Below, in pieces: positions 7,016 through 9,349 of a stretch of 9,349 bases of DNA (its first letter is position 1; each line of letters starts with the position of its first letter). The DNA comes from Sphingomonadaceae bacterium (GTDB taxonomy: Bacteria; Pseudomonadota; Alphaproteobacteria; Sphingomonadales; Sphingomonadaceae): NCBI GenBank assembly GCA_009923795.1, contig RFSU01000088.1, positions 1-9,349 of the forward strand, written 5' to 3'. The translations under genes and the position numbers were made by a program. The notes beneath the pieces are model-generated. The model did no database searches. It saw nothing but the letters and a program-made list of their open reading frames with translations, and was not told the origin of the DNA.

Positions 7016-8193
7016 GCGGCCAGTGCGCGCCTTTGGTTGAGAATGCGTCTGACGGCGTGTTGGCGGCTTTGCGCGCGGTCGATTGTCTGTCGAATGAGAT
7101 GACAGCAACGGCCTTTGGCCGATTATTTGGGGGTCAGGGCGCTTTGCTGCCTGCGCTCACCATTTTGCTCACGCTTTATATCGCCTTTTTCGCCATCTCC
7201 CTGCTCACGGGCCGCAGCCGGATTGGCATATCTGCCCTGACGCCCCGCTTCATCACGCTTGGTCTGGTTCTGACCTTTGCAACAAGCTGGGTTGCCTATC
7301 AGAATGTTGTTTGGGCAATTGCGCTGGGCGCGCCAGACCAAATTGCAGCGATCATCTCTGGGACGCAGGGGTCTGCGACAGAAATCTTCGCTTCCAGAAT
7401 AGATTTGGTGTTCCAACTGGTCACCCAAGCCGCAGATGCCACAAGCGCCGGGCCAGAAGGTGCCGCAAGTGCGGCAGCCTCGGGCAGTTTTACGCCCGGA
7501 AATCTCATGTGGCTCGGGGCCTTGCTGTTGATGCTGGGGACCATTGGCGTCTTGGTGACTGCAAGGATCGCCTTGGCCATCCTTTTGGCCGTTGGGCCCG
7601 TTTTTGTCGTCTTGGCTTTGTTTGGGCCGACCAAGGGCCTGTGTGCCGGCTGGCTGCGCGGGGTGGTGATTATGGCCGTCACGCCGCTGTTTGTCGTCGT
7701 CGGCGGAGGGCTGATGCTGGAGCTGCTGATCCCGGTTCTGCGAACGCTCGTGGATGCCGAAGGGATAAACGGCCGTGCCGCCCTCGCTCTCTTTATGATT
7801 GCGTCTATTCACATGGCGTTGATGATATTGGTGATCAAAGTGACGGCCGCTATGGTTGCCGCTTGGAATGCCTTTGGCCTTGCAGCTCCGCAGGCTGGCG
7901 AAGGGTCAAGCGCTTCACTGTCGCTGCCCTTCAACGATGCAGCACCCCTTATGTCGTCAGCGGCAACGGGCTCTATGAGCTATGGCAGTCGGCGGATATC
8001 GACAGTCGTGGGGCTGGAGCCAGCTTCCGCGTCCGCTGGAGCGCCGTTGGCGGGTGCCGCCAGTGCGCCTCAGCGGATGATCGTCCAAGCCACAGTTGAA
8101 AGTGTATCGCAGCCCAGAGGCGGCCCAGCTGCGCGGGCACGGGGAATTGGGAGCCAGTTCCGCAAGCCCGGCGCGGCCAGAAAAGAGAGATGA
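7012..8193 (+). CDS. virB6: VirB6/TrbL-family polytopic inner-membrane protein
   Basis: Multi-spanning component of the inner-membrane T4SS complex, involved in substrate passage. The chosen start is GTG 7012, overlapping the virB4 stop, with GAGG (7001-7004) 7 bases upstream. An in-frame ATG at 6967 would run 45 bases into virB4 and lacks this support. The 393-residue product has hydrophobic segments near residues 45-66, 77-105, 162-182, 184-207, 216-240 and 257-285. A polar Gly/Ala/Ser-rich periplasmic-like loop lies at about 110-160. This fits the TrbL/VirB6 pattern of a central loop and clustered helices. The C-terminal ~100 residues are low-complexity, Ala/Ser/Pro/Arg-rich and end in RKPGAARKER. 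Sequence conservation is low in this family, so the call leans on topology and operon position. Confidence 0.88.
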   Translation: MSGQCAPLVENASDGVLAALRAVDCLSNEMTATAFGRLFGGQGALLPALTILLTLYIAFFAISLLTGRSRIGISALTPRFITLGLVLTFATSWVAYQNVVWAIALGAPDQIAAIISGTQGSATEIFASRIDLVFQLVTQAADATSAGPEGAASAAASGSFTPGNLMWLGALLLMLGTIGVLVTARIALAILLAVGPVFVVLALFGPTKGLCAGWLRGVVIMAVTPLFVVVGGGLMLELLIPVLRTLVDAEGINGRAALALFMIASIHMALMILVIKVTAAMVAAWNAFGLAAPQAGEGSSASLSLPFNDAAPLMSSAATGSMSYGSRRISTVVGLEPASASAGAPLAGAASAPQRMIVQATVESVSQPRGGPAARARGIGSQFRKPGAARKER

Positions 8194-8198
8194 CCAAA

Positions 8199-8975
8199 AT
8201 GACCCGTTCTTTTGCGCTTGGCGGCCTAGCGCTCTTGTTGGTGGCCGCCACCCCCGTCATGGCGCGCGATGCCCGGCTTGTTAGCCGTATGTTTGCCAAG
8301 GACGATATCGTCCGTGTAGACGCGCAGCTTGGTGTGCAGGCCGTTATTGCCTTTGGCGAGGATGAGCAGATTGAAAATGTGGCCATTGGCGATTCCACCA
8401 ATTGGCAGATCACGCCCAATAAGCGGGCCAACCTCTTATTCGTCAAACCCCTGATCGCCCGCGGCCGGACGAATTTGACGGTGGTGACCGATCGGCATAC
8501 CTATTTTCTCGATCTTGTTGCCAACCCTGCCCTCGCGCCTGTGTATCAGTTGCGCTTCACCTATCCCGATGTGCCAAAGAAACCAGCCGCGTCCTCTGCG
8601 CCCCTGTTGACGCCCGAGGAAAGCGAACTGGCGAGCGGTTCCCCCTTGGCACGACCCGTTGACCCGGCAGATTTGAACTATGCTTGGAAGAAGACAGGCG
8701 CACCCAGCCTGCTTCCGTCAAAAGTCTATGACGATGGAAAATTTGTCTATCTTGCCTGGCCTGCATCTGCCGAAATGCCGGCAATCTTGGTGCGGGATGT
8801 CAAAGGTGCAGAGGGGCCCGTCAATTACGCCGTGCGCGATGACCTGATTGTGGTCGAAGGTGTGCCTGCAGCGTTGATTCTGCGGTCTGGACGCAATGTC
8901 GCCAGCCTTGAATATCAGGGCGTGCCCAAGGCGATTGAGAGCGCAGCCCCGGCTGCCAATAAGGCCGGAGACTAA
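8199..8975 (+). CDS. virB9: VirB9/CagX/TrbG-family outer-membrane core protein
   Basis: Periplasmic subunit of the T4SS core complex, forming the outer-membrane ring with VirB10 (and VirB7 where present). ATG 8199 is preferred because GAGAG (8185-8189) is 9 bases upstream; the alternative ATG at 8190 overlaps the virB6 stop as ATGA but has no room for a ribosome site. The product is about 258 residues. The signal peptide (hydrophobic core ALGGLALLLVAATPV) is cleaved near MA-RD and has no lipobox cysteine. The N-terminal domain contains AVIAFGEDEQIENVAIGDS and NLLFVKPL, and the C-terminal CagX domain contains LNYAWKK, VYDDGKFVYLAWP, PAILVRD, VNYAVRDD and LRSGRNVASLEYQG, the conserved VirB9 order. 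It directly follows virB6 with no intervening virB7 or virB8. Confidence 0.93.
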   Translation: MTRSFALGGLALLLVAATPVMARDARLVSRMFAKDDIVRVDAQLGVQAVIAFGEDEQIENVAIGDSTNWQITPNKRANLLFVKPLIARGRTNLTVVTDRHTYFLDLVANPALAPVYQLRFTYPDVPKKPAASSAPLLTPEESELASGSPLARPVDPADLNYAWKKTGAPSLLPSKVYDDGKFVYLAWPASAEMPAILVRDVKGAEGPVNYAVRDDLIVVEGVPAALILRSGRNVASLEYQGVPKAIESAAPAANKAGD

Positions 8976-8978
8976 GCG

Positions 8979-9349
8979 ATGCGCCCAAACCGCCAGATCA
9001 CAGAAAAGGCATCTGACCTAGAAGATCCCAGAGACACAAGCGTGTTGGAGTCAGAGGCACTGGCCACCCGGTCAACTTTGCCGCTTGTCACCCAGCGCCG
9101 TCCAGGCCGCGACGGTCTGGCGCTTTTCGCGGGTATCGCCTTTGTCGGCATTCTTGGCGCCACCACGCTGATTGGACTGAACGCCTCTAGAAATCCGCAG
9201 ACCCCACCAAATGCGGCTCAGATGGCTGCGCCCACCCCGGTATCGGCAGCGGATGTGCCGCCTCCGGTCCCCGCCGCTGCCATCACACCGCTTCCCGGCC
9301 AAGGGGAACAACCCCCCATTCCAGCGGCCGTAAATGCAGCCGCACCGGC
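8979..9349 (+). CDS. virB10: VirB10/TrbI-family T4SS scaffold protein (N-terminal 123 residues; continues past the right edge)
   Basis: VirB10 spans from the inner membrane to the outer-membrane ring and transmits ATPase energy to channel opening. The start is ATG 8979, three bases after the virB9 stop, with GGAG (8967-8970) 8 bases upstream. The visible part has a polar acidic cytoplasmic tail (1-45), a single transmembrane helix (about 46-67) and the start of a Pro/Ala-rich periplasmic linker (PPPVPAAA, PPIPAA). This layout is typical of VirB10. The conserved C-terminal TrbI domain lies outside the window, so the assignment rests on topology and on its position right after virB9. Confidence 0.85.
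   Translation, partial: MRPNRQITEKASDLEDPRDTSVLESEALATRSTLPLVTQRRPGRDGLALFAGIAFVGILGATTLIGLNASRNPQTPPNAAQMAAPTPVSAADVPPPVPAAAITPLPGQGEQPPIPAAVNAAAP

Noticed and set aside
7123..7812. Long minus-strand reading frame (229 residues) antisense to virB6
   Set aside because: It has a Gln/Asn/Arg-rich composition typical of the reverse frame of a hydrophobic protein, no ribosome site, and full overlap with a well-supported virB6.
7012..8193. virB6 as a fusion with virB8 or virB5
   Set aside because: The C-terminal extension is low-complexity and polar and shows no periplasmic VirB8-like fold or VirB5-like helices. Its length is within the normal VirB6 range.

Overview
The window looks like chromosomal or large-replicon DNA from an alphaproteobacterium, most probably a sphingomonad (Sphingomonadales). 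This rests on the TonB-dependent receptor, whose plug region has the sphingomonad-style 'VRGLGDRYS...LNGSPLPSPEPLKRVVPLDLFP' and 'YPGEFGGGVINLTTKA' signatures, and on the style of the VirB proteins. No database search was possible, so the taxonomic assignment is an inference.

The window has two divergent transcription units. The left unit (minus strand, 3057 down to 1) encodes a 531-residue lipoprotein with a predicted repetitive beta-rich, probably beta-helix-like body. It is followed after 82 bases by a TonB-dependent receptor that runs off the left edge. A strong GC-rich hairpin lies between the two genes. About 75 bases upstream of the lipoprotein start are three 7-bp direct half-sites separated by 4-bp A/T spacers (7-4-7-4-7), in the style of a PhoB box. 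A weak -10-like hexamer sits 10 bp downstream of them. This suggests that the lipoprotein/receptor pair responds to phosphate limitation.

The right unit (plus strand, 3386 to beyond 9349) is a tightly packed type IV secretion operon of the VirB (P-type, MPF_T-like) class: virB1 (lytic transglycosylase), virB2 (pilin), virB3, virB4 (ATPase), virB6 (polytopic membrane protein), virB9 (outer-membrane-ring component) and the start of virB10. Most neighbours overlap or abut, so translation is probably coupled. No virB5, virB7 or virB8 lies in its usual place: virB4 overlaps virB6, and virB6 overlaps or nearly touches virB9. Either these components are encoded elsewhere or the apparatus does without them. 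No relaxase, coupling protein or effector is visible, so the window cannot show whether the machine serves conjugation or protein delivery.

The 328-base divergent intergenic region (3058-3385) holds the Pho-box-like array and a small palindrome near the T4SS gene starts. No tRNA, rRNA, CRISPR array, insertion sequence or attachment site was recognised anywhere in the window.
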